In this document: positions 45,233 through 54,448 of the stretch, piece by piece
Numbering within the stretch: the stretch's first letter is position 1
Layout of the letters: every line of letters begins with the position of its first letter
Assembly: GCA_010015675.1 (NCBI GenBank)
Contig: ML977013.1
Location: 91,816 to 155,815 of the forward strand
DNA from: Byssothecium circinans
Lineage: Eukaryota > Ascomycota > Dothideomycetes > Pleosporales > Massarinaceae
DNA: 64,000 nucleotides
Direction: 5' to 3'
Notes under the pieces: generated by a model
Told to the model about the DNA's origin: nothing
The model's input: the letters and a program-made list of their open reading frames with translations, nothing else
Databases searched by the model: none
Position numbers and translations under genes: made by a program

Positions 45233-46663
45233 TCAACACGGCGCACTCCCCGGCCTCTGTGGATAAAGAAGTTCCTCGGGCGTAACAGCGCGTCCCTGTA
45301 ACTCTGCCAACCGTACTGGAACCAGTTTCCGCGGCGTACTCGCCCTCCTTTCCCTTCTTCCGTTTCCCTCCTCTCTTCCCTCGTTCCGTTTTACACTCCT
45401 TCTAGTCTTCCTCTCATTGCGCTGACCCTTACCGTTACCCTTATCCTTGCCATTATCTCTAGGCAAACACAACTCCAAAGTATCAACACTAACCCGCGAA
45501 CTAATCGACCGTTCCCGTTCCTCCTCCACTGCGGAAATGGGCCAACTTCTCTGCTTCGTCAGTCTCTGCAATGGCTCTACTTCTGGGGTAATTGGCCACA
45601 TATTCTTCGGCAGCGGTTTTCTCCGGACGCTGAATTTCTGGGCCACACCGTGGTTTGCAGCGCTCTTGAGGTACGGTGCTGGTGGGAAAGGAACTGGTTT
45701 GTGAAACGGCGAGGGCGGGGATACCGCACGTGGTTCCTGCATTCTGGCAAAAGCGCGTTCTTTAGCCTCACGTTGAACGAGCCTGGCGCCCTTGAGCAGT
45801 CCAGCGTGGATTTTCGGCGACGGAGGTAGCGGCGGGAAGAACAGATCTCGAGATTCAAGATCCGGCGATTCTATCGTGAACTCACCTTCCGGTATAAAAT
45901 GATGTCCCCCGTCTCTTTCTGCCCAACACTTCCCTTCCTCATGGGCATGGTACTCACATACCCTGCGTTCCCTAAACCTGCCGATTCTGCCCTCGCGTTT
46001 GCGCTCGAGATATAAGCTGAAGATGCGACGGACTTGTTCGTCCTCGGTGAACATCCTATCTACGACAAACTTTTGTAACTTCTCACTGACTCCCCTCTCC
46101 GCGAATACGAAGTCGAGTACCTCAGAGTCTGCATCCTGTTGCGGATCCAACCACCGCACCAGCTCATCCATGACGTAGTCTTCAAACTCCTTATGCACGA
46201 AGCGTGTGCCTGTGATATGTGCGCGGATCAAATCGAAGCACTCGGACCAGAGCAGCGTGCGTTCGAGCGTCAGTACAGGCGAGGTCAGCGAAGGCCGGAA
46301 CTTGGGGAGATAGCCTGTCTGGAGGTAGGACTTGTAGAGTTTGAGTGCATCGTGGTAGGTCTCTGTCAAGACTACGTTGACGATTTCTTGTCCTGGCGGT
46401 GGTGGGTGGATGCGTGCGCGAAGGTACCGCGAGCGCGCGGCGATGGTCGAGGGCATGTAGACGGATTTTCGGGGGAAGGAGTCTGGGCCGTCGATGTTGC
46501 CAACGAGGAACTGGATTGTGTATGGACGAGCTGTGGAGCGTGGTGGGTTGTTGGGAGGTGCTGGTGGGGTTGGGACGGTGGCCCTGCGACGCGGTGGTGT
46601 GGGGCACATTTTGCAGTAGATACACATTTTCGATCGCGATGTTGGTGTTGCGATCGTCTCCAT
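45233..46663 (-). CDS. BTB/POZ-like protein with CxYHxHx4C motif
   Basis: Single exon, 476 residues. A Cys-rich start (MCIYCKMC) is followed by a BTB-like fold (RPYTIQFLVGNIDG, YMPSTIAARSRYLRARI, VVLTETYHDALKLYKSYLQTGYL, residues about 46-119). A helical BACK-like region comes next (LLWSECFDLIRAHITG, FEDYVMDELVRWLD, EKLQKFVVDR). At residues 236-246 lies CEYHAHEEGKC, a compact Cys/His motif that could bind metal. The C-terminal half is basic and disordered. It is head-to-head with a related gene to the right that shares the FVVDR helix and the Cys/His motif. Function is unknown; fungal BTB proteins of this type are poorly characterised. Confidence 0.75.
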   Translation of the reverse strand: METIATPTSRSKMCIYCKMCPTPPRRRATVPTPPAPPNNPPRSTARPYTIQFLVGNIDGPDSFPRKSVYMPSTIAARSRYLRARIHPPPPGQEIVNVVLTETYHDALKLYKSYLQTGYLPKFRPSLTSPVLTLERTLLWSECFDLIRAHITGTRFVHKEFEDYVMDELVRWLDPQQDADSEVLDFVFAERGVSEKLQKFVVDRMFTEDEQVRRIFSLYLERKREGRIGRFRERRVCEYHAHEEGKCWAERDGGHHFIPEGEFTIESPDLESRDLFFPPLPPSPKIHAGLLKGARLVQREAKERAFARMQEPRAVSPPSPFHKPVPFPPAPYLKSAANHGVAQKFSVRRKPLPKNMWPITPEVEPLQRLTKQRSWPISAVEEERERSISSRVSVDTLELCLPRDNGKDKGNGKGQRNERKTRRSVKRNEGREEGNGRRERRASTPRKLVPVRLAELQGRAVTPEELLYPQRPGSAPC

Positions 46664-46920
46664 CGCTCATTATCTTGTTTACATCCTTCGGTCTTCATAG
46701 TCATCATGCTGGCTCTGCTGTGCCAGTCCTGGTGTCGCGGAGTCGTGAAGTTCGAGCGATGTCAACGCTTCCTAGTCCCCCTTCACAGAGTCACACAAAC
46801 CTATGACACATCTGTCAACGCTCTGAGCCATCACTTTATCTTCGCCGTCGTTTTCCAAGAACCTAGCCTTCATGTTTCTACAAACAAACCACGGATACGC
46901 CGCTCTTCTTGAACCTATCG

Positions 46921-48009
46921 ATGGTTACGGCATTCAATATGCCATCACAGTGCACAAACGAGAGCACATACCAGACACAGCCCAGACCACAGTATCACTA
47001 CCCAGGATCACCGTGCCTCCCTCCCGCAGCGGCATTGCGTCAAAGACCTTTTTATGAACCGCTACCAAGGAGGGCCTCTTCATCCCTCCTCTCAAGCAGA
47101 ATCACCGATAGTAACAGACACACAAGTTACGCGTCAAATTGCTCCTCCTCGTCAGCATCATCAACATCATCCACCCAATCCAAGTGGAAGTTTCGAGACT
47201 GGTTGCAGACATTTCTCAGCAAGATGTCTTTCAGCTTCGGCAAGAGCAAGAAGAAATCCCAGGAACCGAAGCGCACGAGGAGCAAGATACAGAAGAAACG
47301 CCAACCGGGATTTGCGCGGGCGCAATCTTTGGACTTTGATCCAGAGCTCGGCGTTTTGAACTTTGAACGACGGACCGATACGAGCGTTGGAAAGGAGAAG
47401 GCTAAAGCAGTGAAGAAGAAGAGTATTGGCAGCCCGCAGGAGGCGCGGCTTGTGGTACCGCCCGGTAGCATGAATTTGGTCGGCGACCTTCGACCTTTGA
47501 GCATGCCGCTTCATCCTGATCGCGGCATGGAGATCCACAGGCAGACTGGAGACGGCATGACGGTGGTTGATATGCACGAGGCATTAGGAGGAAGAGCGAG
47601 ACCTACGCCCCATCGCGCGGTGTCGATGAATGCCGCGGCGCTGAATGCTGGTACCAGAAGTCAGTGCCTCGGGTCACACCCACCAGAGCATGATATCCCA
47701 CGTGTCCCCGAGTTGCGTGACAGAGAATTACCGCCGGCTTTGAAGATCAAAGTCCCGGACAGGAAGAGAACGAGCGTGGTCCCTAATGGAGAACCGCTGG
47801 CGGAACATGACCTTCTCATCGGCCATCATCGGCCAGCAGCGCCCAGAGCCTTCAAGTTCAGGCACCAATCGACAATCTGTTCGGTCACCCGAAATCATTT
47901 TAAAACCCAGATCTTCGTCACCCTCTTCCACAGCGGCCACTACGTCGTCATCCACCGCAGTGAGTGTCTCTTCGAGCGAAAAGGCCCTGCCAATCGTGCA
48001 CGAGCTTGA
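46921..48009 (+). CDS. Hypothetical basic/disordered protein, possibly the N-terminal part of the following gene
   Basis: Open frame from the ATG at 46921 (MVTAFNMPSQCTNES) for 362 residues. Ser-rich and strongly basic segments (KWKFRDWLQTFLSKMSFSFG, KSKKKSQEPKRTRSKIQKKR) are followed by a conserved-looking stretch (QSLDFDPELGVLNFERRTD, LPPALKIKVPDRKRTSVV). It overlaps the next coding frame (+1 relative frame) between 47786 and 48009. The last 60 residues look unlike protein, so translation probably passes into the other frame near 47745-47830 by an unseen intron, or the gene carries a one-base shift. It could also be a separate gene. Confidence 0.45.
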   Translation: MVTAFNMPSQCTNESTYQTQPRPQYHYPGSPCLPPAAALRQRPFYEPLPRRASSSLLSSRITDSNRHTSYASNCSSSSASSTSSTQSKWKFRDWLQTFLSKMSFSFGKSKKKSQEPKRTRSKIQKKRQPGFARAQSLDFDPELGVLNFERRTDTSVGKEKAKAVKKKSIGSPQEARLVVPPGSMNLVGDLRPLSMPLHPDRGMEIHRQTGDGMTVVDMHEALGGRARPTPHRAVSMNAAALNAGTRSQCLGSHPPEHDIPRVPELRDRELPPALKIKVPDRKRTSVVPNGEPLAEHDLLIGHHRPAAPRAFKFRHQSTICSVTRNHFKTQIFVTLFHSGHYVVIHRSECLFERKGPANRARA

Positions 48010-49447
48010 TGCCACTGCTACATCCTTGAACCGAGGTCCGACTCTTGATCCGCATGCCTTCGAACTGTATCAGCTCTATCAAGCGACTGGGGAAATCGAG
48101 TGCTGCATCAGCGAACTATCACCCTCTGCTGAAGGTGCAGGACTGAGCTGGCAGTACTGCTGGTCGCTTATCAATGCGTACACTCTCGGCACAAGCATGC
48201 GCGACATCGAGTTCTCAGACAGATGTATAGACATCCTGGCTCGATCAATTGCGCCCGGTATTCCCGCTGATTACGATACTATCGAGCATGTATTCACTGC
48301 AGGGGGTATTCCGGGGCTCTTGAAGCAATTCGTCGTGGATCGGTGTTTGCAGTCGGGAAAGAGACTTCTGGGGAAAGACGGATTGGATGCGTGGAAGTTG
48401 CCGCAGAGCTTCATGGTCCGAGCCTTTGAGACTGCGATGGGGTTGTTGAACGGGGGAGCGCAGGCCGAGGAAGAGCGAGATGAGGCGTGCCGGTACCACT
48501 TGCATCGCAGACCTGAGAAGTGTTATAAGTTGAAAGCAGATTGCAAGGTCGAAGAGTGCGATGTATCTGAGAGGAACAGTCTCGCCGCGGAAGGAAGCGC
48601 AACTCTCACTATTTCGACTGGCAATGCATCACCGGCGACTGCCAAAGAACTCGACGCATCGACATCTGGGAACACTGCGGCCGTACTAGTACCCTTCGAC
48701 GATGGCACTCAGCTCCAGTCCAATGCAGAGAGTGACCTGGCAGATGTTTCCCCCACGGTCAGAACAGCGGAACCGGTGATACAGAAAGAAGCCAAGGTCA
48801 TAGCACTTGCCCGCCCCAGTGATGAGGTAACGGAAATGCTGGGGGGAGCCAATGCAATGACCAAAGCTAGAGTCGTGTATGTTGGGCCAAAGCGGTCTCG
48901 TGCAACCACCGAGTCGCCGGATATGACTGGGGCTGATGCAACGTGCGGAAACGGTGACATCCGAGGCGAAGTTGTCAATGGCCAAGAAGAAAAGAAGACC
49001 ACCGTCCCGGCAGATCCTATCCCTATTTCCTCCCTGAATACGATAGGAGATACCACAGCTGGGGCGACAGAGACTGCAATCTCCGCAGTCGAGCTGCCTA
49101 GCACGACACCACCAGACTGCGCAGCAACGCCCATGAGCCCTCCCTTGACGGCGCTCTTCAAACCTTCTGAGAAGAGCATATCACCTGTACCGAACGCTTC
49201 TCCAGAGGAGATACCATCAGAGATTGCCAACATGAGCGGGGTGACTCAAAGAGCGGCCTCTGCGCAATCGTCCAGGGTCTCGTTATCCTCCTCGTCGTCT
49301 TCCCTACGAGACAGACGAAGACAGTCACAAATTCCACTACCGCTCCATATGCGTGGTCGCAAAGAGAGTGATGTGAGCATGTTCGAGGTGTATGCGAAGT
49401 GCGTCCCAGGAGCTTTTATTGAGTCAGAGGTTGGGGTGGATGGATGA
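47786..49447 (+). CDS. Paralogue of the BTB-like neighbour: helical core with CxYHxHx5C motif
   Basis: Open frame of 553 codons from the ATG at 47786; the frame is open back to 47744. After a Ser/Thr-rich leader, residues about 88-200 (PHAFELYQLYQATGEIECC, WQYCWSLINAYTLGTSMRD, EHVFTAGGIPGLLKQFVVDR) align with the BACK-like region of the divergent neighbour. At residues 235-246 lies CRYHLHRRPEKC, the same Cys/His motif with one extra residue. A canonical BTB fold is not visible before it, unless the preceding frame supplies the N-terminus. The C-terminal 250 residues are disordered and Ser/Thr/Pro-rich with a Ser run near the end. Function is unknown. Confidence 0.65.
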   Translation: MENRWRNMTFSSAIIGQQRPEPSSSGTNRQSVRSPEIILKPRSSSPSSTAATTSSSTAVSVSSSEKALPIVHELDATATSLNRGPTLDPHAFELYQLYQATGEIECCISELSPSAEGAGLSWQYCWSLINAYTLGTSMRDIEFSDRCIDILARSIAPGIPADYDTIEHVFTAGGIPGLLKQFVVDRCLQSGKRLLGKDGLDAWKLPQSFMVRAFETAMGLLNGGAQAEEERDEACRYHLHRRPEKCYKLKADCKVEECDVSERNSLAAEGSATLTISTGNASPATAKELDASTSGNTAAVLVPFDDGTQLQSNAESDLADVSPTVRTAEPVIQKEAKVIALARPSDEVTEMLGGANAMTKARVVYVGPKRSRATTESPDMTGADATCGNGDIRGEVVNGQEEKKTTVPADPIPISSLNTIGDTTAGATETAISAVELPSTTPPDCAATPMSPPLTALFKPSEKSISPVPNASPEEIPSEIANMSGVTQRAASAQSSRVSLSSSSSSLRDRRRQSQIPLPLHMRGRKESDVSMFEVYAKCVPGAFIESEVGVDG

Positions 49448-50782
49448 GAATCGGAGGGTGTAGCGTTTCGTAGTGAAGCGGGTTGGTTCCAATGATAGAT
49501 ATGATGCTGAAAGTTCAGGCTGATTCTTGGTTTGGGGTTTATGCGAGAGCGGCGGCTTGTTTGCAGAGGTTCCTCAAATTGGTCGGGTGGCCTTTTGTTG
49601 TGATACCATGGCATTTGACCCTTTTTCGATATTGAGCATTGGATGATTGTTTCACTGGGAAGCTTGTGGATTTGTTGGGCTGTATATATCTCAATCAGAA
49701 AGGTTCCTACGATTTTGTCTTTGACACTTGATAGCTGTTTTTCGTTGATGAGCCCCTCGGAGAAGATGATGCGAAGCTCCGGGGTTTCACGCAGTTGAAG
49801 CCAGTCCTTGGTGCTTCTTGGCTATATGTATCAAGCCTCAGTGGCTGTGAATTCTCTGTTGATTACGCCTGCATCGTCGAATCGAGGGTTTTGGATGTAT
49901 TTGAGGCTGTGACGCTCGCTAGCTCCAGTCAAAATCCGTGAAAGTCGTGAGATCCATCATCGTGAGGACTTGGGAAGCCGTAGCATCGATCTCGACATCT
50001 GTTCTCGAGTACCTCTGGAGGAAGGTGGTGGGGAGTCCGTCAAAGAGCGGATGGCAGGTTGGGAAGCGGAGCCGATGGAACGTCGTATACCAGCCTGCGC
50101 GACCTCGGCGGAATCATGGCCCGCATTAGTATTATTTTGAACTCGTTGCATTGAGTGAGAGGCTGCTCCATGGGAAATTTTTGGGCGTGATGATGAAGGC
50201 GGAGGTTGTTGAGACTACCAAAGTGTTGAGAGGAAGGCTGCCGGGTGGGGGGATTGGGAAGCACCGTGTGAAAGTAAAGTGCGGACGTGGGAGGTTGGGT
50301 TTATCTGACTCAGAAGGCGTTCACGGACTTCGGATGTGAATTTCGATATCTCTTGCGAGGAGAGTCTGCGAATCGCGGCGTAAAGAAGGATGCATGCATG
50401 GCTATTTTGTAAAGGAAAGGGGCTGGTCGGATATTCGTGATCTAGGTCATGAGAGATCTGTTCAATAATGGCGATTGTTTTAACGTGTCAGGAATTACAA
50501 AATCCTCTATTTTGCCTGGAATCAAGGTGAGAAAGGACGGTTATGAATGGAAAATGGAGAGATGTGTGCTAGCTCCGCTTATCCCGAGGTCAAAGTCGTT
50601 GATTCCACTGCCCCGCAGTGCCCACGCCCCACCCCACCATGCCGTAGGTGGCACAATTTATCGCTTCTTGTCGCACACTGTAGATGTTACTAGCCACAGC
50701 TATTTTTGTGGTTTATTTTAAGTATATATATTTATTGTGCGCGAAAAATTTCCATCTATTCAAAGCCGTAAGTTCCACCCCA
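49448..50782. other. Gene-poor region with a possible gene relic on the minus strand
   Basis: On the minus strand between about 50270 and 49925, adjacent frames carry protein-like pieces (PLNTLVVSTTSAFIITPKNF; FDGLPTTFLQRYSRTDVEID) interrupted by stops and frame changes, consistent with a decayed gene. No intact gene was seen. Confidence 0.25.
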
Positions 50783-50800
50783 TGACTCAAATTTGAGTCA
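50783..50800. promoter_or_regulatory. 18-bp perfect palindrome containing two Gcn4/AP-1-type sites
   Basis: TGACTCAAATTTGAGTCA contains TGACTCA and its inverse TGAGTCA, the consensus of Gcn4/CpcA-type bZIP factors. It lies 18 bp upstream of the tRNA gene. Confidence 0.5.
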
Positions 50801-50818
50801 CATTGCTAACAGCAAGTA

Positions 50819-50900
50819 GCGCATGGCTTAGTGGTACAGCGTCTCACTCGTACACATCTGCGACATGAGAAGATCGGCGGTTCGATTCCGCCTGTGGGCA
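50819..50900 (+). tRNA. tRNA-Thr (anticodon CGT) with 12-nt intron
   Basis: The internal promoter boxes are clear: A box TGGCTTAGTGG and B box GGTTCGATTCC. The anticodon stem TCTCA/TGAGA encloses a loop with anticodon CGT (50849-50851), and a 12-nt intron (50853-50864) sits right after position 37, the canonical place. The T stem GGCGG/CCGCC is perfect. The acceptor stem is weak: GCGCATG against TGTGGGC gives one G-G mismatch and two wobble pairs, so it may be imperfectly maintained. A T5 run at 50906-50910 is the likely Pol III terminator. Confidence 0.75.
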
Positions 50901-50905
50901 ATTTC

Positions 50906-50910
50906 TTTTT
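50906..50910 (+). terminator. RNA polymerase III T-run terminator of the tRNA gene
   Basis: Five Ts a few bases after the tRNA 3' end, with another T run shortly after. Confidence 0.6.
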
Positions 50911-51037
50911 GCATTTTTGTTCACTACTAATAAGCTCCGGTTGCTTATCTTTTTGCTACCATTTTTTTTGTCCGCATCTCCTAGTTCTTCCCCTAAGCGC
51001 CTGCATTTTTGGCTTGCAGGAAATCTTAGGCCCGCGG

Positions 51038-52390
51038 TTAGCTAATGCTTATTGCACAAGTATACAGTAAACCATAGATATGAATTGGCTCCCAGCTAAG
51101 GATATACGAAGGGTCTTTCGACACCCCCATGTTCGAAGAATCGTCATAATACACGTCATAAGCGAGCCGCACCGGCTCTCTAAGCGCCTCAGGCCAGATA
51201 GCCGCGCTGCCTGGGAACGGCCCGCTGTAGCCTAGCCCGGCCTTGTCCAGCTGATACCTCTCCTTCTGGACAAAGGGGTCAATTACAACGAAAACGATAT
51301 AGTATCGGCGCCCGTTGGCCTCAAACTCCTGGCCAAGATGGTGGTCTGCTAGCATAGCTGTCTGTTCCTGGTTGCTCAATTCCCAGTGCGTGGTGAGATG
51401 CTCTAAGGCGCCGTGCTTCGCCTCGGCCATACGCTCTGCGAATATTTTCCCTATAACGGCCGGGTAGTCGCGTTTCCAGTCCGGTCGCGGCACGCCGTCG
51501 ACCAGCCAGTACAGTGTCGCGGGATTGTGAGCCACCTGCATTGTCCTGACAAACGCCTTGACGTTCTGGGAACGCAACTCGCCCCGCCCGCCCGCAGTAG
51601 CCCACGACGGATGCCACTCGAAGCCCACGCGGTCAAAACATGCAAAGGATGTCCCATGCGTGAATCTCTCGATGTAGTACTGCCAGGGCGCATGCCTGAG
51701 CAGCGGCGTCGCCCGGCCTTGACTATCATGCAGCCGGAAGATGACGAGGTCGAGCGTATGAATACGAGGGGGAAGCACCTGCCAACAGTCACGGTTCCTT
51801 AAGACTGGCGGAATCTGGCCGCCGCTGTACTGAGCCTCCCAAAAATACATCGGACGTGGCCGGTAGAGCGAGCCCATGCTGCGGTGAACAGGCCAGCTGC
51901 ATTTGCTGTTGTCCTGGATGTACCGCTCCGCGATGTAACGCGATAACCGGCAAATTGAGAGGAGTGCGGCGATCTGGTAATAGGTCGACAGTTTTCTGCA
52001 GCGGTGCGTATAGGCTATCTCATCGGTTAAGTCACGTTGCAGAAAACTGTCGAACTCGTGGTCGAGTGCGTTATCGTCCAACCCCGACCGCCCAAAGACT
52101 GCCGGCACAGTGGTAAGAAGACGGCGGAAAAAGGGGCTCGACTCCTCCTTTATTGTCTTGGCGCGTGTGTTGAACTCGGGGTTCTCCTGCCGGCTTCTGT
52201 AGACGTCATCGTGTGTCTCGGGCATGCGGTCGAACTTATGCCATTGGGTCAGACGAATGCTGTCGCGGATGAATTCTGGGTCGTGTGGAATGCCCTCAAC
52301 TTCGATCCAGTGCACGCCGCGAGAGGCTGGGAGCACCAGCTCCCAGATGGCCTCCTGTAGCTCGACTGCAAGGTCGTTGAAAATCGCCAT
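51038..52390 (-). CDS. 2EXR-domain protein
   Basis: Single exon, 450 residues from the ATG at 52388-52390; the frame is open upstream but lacks another ATG. The N-terminus FNDLAVELQEAIWELVLP followed by SRGVHWIEVEG matches the 2EXR domain, a fungal domain that begins like an F-box (LPxELRxxIWE). The central part (HTLDLVIFRLHD, WQYYIERFTHGTSFACF, EWHPSWA) is typical of the large 2EXR families in Pezizomycotina. The biochemical role is not established. No signal peptide is seen. It follows the tRNA gene in convergent arrangement. Confidence 0.8.
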   Translation of the reverse strand: MAIFNDLAVELQEAIWELVLPASRGVHWIEVEGIPHDPEFIRDSIRLTQWHKFDRMPETHDDVYRSRQENPEFNTRAKTIKEESSPFFRRLLTTVPAVFGRSGLDDNALDHEFDSFLQRDLTDEIAYTHRCRKLSTYYQIAALLSICRLSRYIAERYIQDNSKCSWPVHRSMGSLYRPRPMYFWEAQYSGGQIPPVLRNRDCWQVLPPRIHTLDLVIFRLHDSQGRATPLLRHAPWQYYIERFTHGTSFACFDRVGFEWHPSWATAGGRGELRSQNVKAFVRTMQVAHNPATLYWLVDGVPRPDWKRDYPAVIGKIFAERMAEAKHGALEHLTTHWELSNQEQTAMLADHHLGQEFEANGRRYYIVFVVIDPFVQKERYQLDKAGLGYSGPFPGSAAIWPEALREPVRLAYDVYYDDSSNMGVSKDPSYILSWEPIHIYGLLYTCAISIS

Positions 52391-53749
52391 GTCCAAAAGA
52401 AGCACGTAGTATTTGTCTGGAAAGTCTGTTGCATTGAATTGCAGGTAAGGTAATAAAGTCGCGTGTCTACGTGAGCTAGATATCGGTGCAAGTGGTGGGC
52501 ATCAAAAAGCAGCTCCGCCGCACAGGCTTAGGCTCCAGGCACATGATTACATAAGCCGGCTTGACGTTAGCGTTCCTCTTTGGCGGGATCCATCCCGACC
52601 ACTGACTGTGCCTCTGGAGGTCTCGGAGGTCTTGTTTCGGTTGTATGGTCTCGGACTTTGAGGTACAGTTCCTTTCAATAGCTACCGATAAGAGGACCAG
52701 CTTATATTATCTGTTACCGAAGTGCGGACGAGATCGTAGTTCATATCGCTCCTGCTAGAAACCATCACTATGGTACTATTTCCCTAAAATAGTGACATTT
52801 TTTTGCACCTTTCAACCCCTATTTTAGGGGAAATGAGGTTATAGTGATGGGACGTTATAATACGCGCTGGGTTTTGCGGGTAGGGGGAACAGGGACGGGC
52901 GTCAAGTGTGGGCCGTTCCAAAATTAAATTGGCTGGGCCTTTGCAGAAGCCTTCATCTGTCGGCTACGCCTCTGGTCTGCGTGCGCAGCTTCCCCCGAGC
53001 GGTAGATACCTCTTTTGCGTTGCTCAATGGCAATGCGTGCACTTTGCTCGTCATAGTAGCGGCCAAAGGGACCTTGGTGTACACAAATATGACCTGTGGT
53101 TTTATGTCCTACCTAATATTCCAAAATAGGCTTGATTAGAGCTAATAATCTGTCGCTACCTTCGAGCGCCCCCGCATCACTGATACTGAAAGGCTGCGCT
53201 AGGAACAAGGCAGAGCGGCGGTTATCGCTTGTCGTTCAATCCATAGGACCCAGCCCTAGTAAGAATGCCCATCACTAAGCTTACTATGTTCGGTCTCTGG
53301 GCTTGACCGAGAAGCCTCGCCTGTCACAGCCCGCTGGCACCTGACGGTCCTCAGGCAGATTCAGGAGCGCCATCAACTTCTGACATCTGAGTTGGAAACA
53401 TATCCACCTGAGCCGTAGACCACATCTATGTCCCCGAGACATACTCACATATAAAAACGGTCGACTTATCATAGCAGATGTTTCTTTCTTTCCTGCCATT
53501 CTCATCCTCATCACCTTCTTCGCCTCATCATAGCCACTCTATTTTCACTGTTCGCCCGGAACAGCGGTTCTCTCAGCCCTTTCTTCACAAGAACTTACCC
53601 GCATACCATCATCTTTCGGCCGGAGCGACGCTTTTTCAGACCGTCTTCCTCTGTCAAGCCTGAAGCCTGCTGGCTCGGACAACTCATTTTATTCATTTTT
53701 ATTCGCTTTTCTGCACACAACCAACGCAACCCTTCTCCAACAAGTCAAG
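52391..53749. other. Intergenic region containing a hairpin repeat
   Basis: Includes an imperfect inverted repeat at 52763-52851. Open frames at 52906-53139 and 53478-53663 are short and unsupported, though a T/C-rich stretch near 53470-53700 is probably the promoter and leader of the next gene. Confidence 0.4.
52763..52851. repeat. Imperfect inverted repeat, ~31-bp arms, 26-nt loop (MITE-like)
   Basis: The left arm, 52763-52793, starts CCATCACTATGG and ends CCCTAAAATAG. The right arm, 52820-52851, is about 25/32 complementary to it (CTATTTTAGGGG to TAGTGATGG). The T-rich spacer is TGACATTTTTTTGCACC and on. Confidence 0.7.
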
Positions 53750-54448
53750 GTGAAGTTCCTCATCACGCTCCTGTCGGCTGCGGCTCTGCTTGCTTCCGGC
53801 ATATCTGCCTCGCCTTTGGGTGAACGTGGTATAATCGAAGCCAGGGCGGGCCCGAGGAAAGACTACAACATCGACGGTGCCATCGCAGAATGGATGAAGG
53901 AAAGACATACCCGGGATCTGTTTGTTACCGTCTGTGGCACTTCAGGAGGATGCGAATCCTGGGCGCAGGTTGAGCTCGAGCGCGTGTTCAGAAGAGAATT
54001 CGATATCGCTAAAGATGCGGATATTCGCGAACAGTCTAGGGTTTACGATCCGGTGCCGGGAGCTCAGAGATCAAAGGTCGCAGACTTTCTTCTCCCACAG
54101 ACGGATCTGCTGAAGGGCATGGTTATCGAGCTCAAGTGTGAAAATAAGAATTCCAAGGGAGGTGCCTTTGAAACGCCGGTGCAGAAGGACATGGATAAGA
54201 GATACGAGGTCAATCCTAAGTATAAGGATCACACTTTTGTGGCCGTGGCTATGGCTTTCACGGACAAGGCTCAAAAAGCCCTCATCCACCTCGGTATGAA
54301 GCCTATTGATCGGGCCACCCAGACAGTTAAGGGCAAGGGCAAAATGACGGCGTACAAGAAAAACATTCCATCTTCTGAGGAGGTGACTGCTACCATGGAC
54401 GACTTGTCGCAGACCTTCGCAAAACTATTCATTACACCTGGTAACTAG
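53750..54448 (+). pseudogene. Secreted PD-(D/E)XK nuclease-like protein, start codon GTG and possible premature stop
   Basis: A 232-codon frame with an obvious signal peptide core (KFLITLLSAAALLASGISA) directly after a GTG at the position expected for the initiator Met. No upstream in-frame ATG supplies a signal peptide, and the first internal Met is near residue 50, past it. The mature part contains KVADFLLP followed 14 residues later by MVIELKCEN and then a Gln/Lys helix (TPVQKDMDKR). This D-(x)n-ExK-Q order resembles PD-(D/E)XK nuclease folds, but the match is by eye only. After the stop, the same frame continues for about 28 codons with two GSGSGD-type repeats, suggesting a lost C-terminal tail. 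It may be a decayed gene, or use a non-ATG start. Confidence 0.5.
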
